Shown here piece by piece: positions 14,141-14,443 of a stretch of DNA of 14,443 nucleotides. The notes under the pieces are model-generated. The model searched no databases. It was not told the DNA's origin and saw only the letters and a program-made list of their open reading frames with translations. The position numbers and the translations under genes are program-made. This DNA comes from Caldilineaceae bacterium. Its GTDB lineage: Bacteria > Chloroflexota > Anaerolineae > Caldilineales > Caldilineaceae. The stretch spans positions 1-14,443 of the forward strand of contig JAPPKT010000170.1 of NCBI GenBank assembly GCA_028819675.1. The letters are read 5' to 3'. How positions within the stretch are numbered: the first letter of the stretch is position 1; each line of letters opens with the position of its first letter.

Positions 14141-14443
14141 TGGGTGGGTCAAAAGGGCGCTGAAGATGACATCAATCGCATTGAGGTACTTTCTGCGTGC
14201 AGTAGACCTTTAGCAACGAATCGCGCAGTAGACGTGCACGCCGTCCAGCCCGGCGCAGACTCTTGCCTCCGCCTCTTCCGAAGCCATGAGTAGACACACA
14301 TCAGCTCTATTCTCGATACAGTGGCTTAGAAGCTGCCATAGACGAAAAACGCGACTACCCAGCCATCTCTAACGCCTCGTCGCCCCTAACCACTGACCAC
14401 TGCTCTTCTGGGCGGTCGGGCCTATTCGGCCCTCCCTTGTGCG
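14141..14443. other. Right-edge region, no gene seen
   Basis: No frame here has a plausible start, length and protein-like composition on either strand. The region should hold the promoter of the minus-strand membrane protein gene, but I found no clear boxes. A 9-base direct repeat, GCAGTAGAC, occurs at 14199-14207 and 14225-14233. A small 5-pair hairpin, GGGCC-TATTC-GGCCC, lies near the window end and could belong to a terminator of a gene outside. Confidence 0.4.

Noticed and set aside
1..14443. CRISPR array, insertion sequence or integrase
   Set aside because: No regularly spaced repeats, transposase motifs or integrase motifs were seen on either strand.

Overview
The window looks like a chromosomal segment of a GC-rich bacterium, most likely a member of the Chloroflexota (Anaerolineae-like). 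This is inferred from the combination of an F420 gene (cofE), a YqeB-type selenium/molybdenum hydroxylase protein, a large GT-C-like membrane protein with C-terminal beta domains, and a solute-binding lipoprotein. No 16S gene or other taxonomic marker is present, so the assignment is tentative. Most genes are strongly GC-rich. Two genes, at 425-1747 and 3913-5652, are visibly AT-richer and look acquired.

Left part (1-5652): a tRNA-Arg(CCG) gene is followed by a HEPN-domain protein of unknown family with a C-terminal R-N-x3-H motif. Convergent to it is a minus-strand operon, yqeB then cofE, whose stop and start codons overlap as TGATG. Divergent from yqeB is a SIR2-family protein with all the NAD-binding and catalytic signatures. 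The HEPN and SIR2 genes resemble anti-phage effectors (RNase and NADase types). They flank the metabolic operon, next to a tRNA gene, and form the best candidate for a defence-type or accessory system here.

Middle part (5653-8662): a tightly packed plus-strand operon encodes a TsaC/Sua5 threonylcarbamoyl-AMP synthase, a GT4 glycosyltransferase and a WecB/TagA/CpsF (GT26) glycosyltransferase. Successive genes overlap by 11 and 4 bases. The two glycosyltransferases probably build a cell-envelope polysaccharide or glycolipid. Both carry odd low-complexity insertions.

Right part (8663-14443): all genes are on the minus strand. In transcription order they are a large multi-pass membrane protein with two tandem C-terminal beta domains, an orphan sugar-type ABC solute-binding lipoprotein, and a plant-type leucine-rich-repeat protein with no signal peptide. 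The 430 bases between the last two hold no convincing gene, but contain a spaced 10-base direct repeat and a weak LRR-like relic. No CRISPR array, insertion sequence, rRNA or replication origin was seen.
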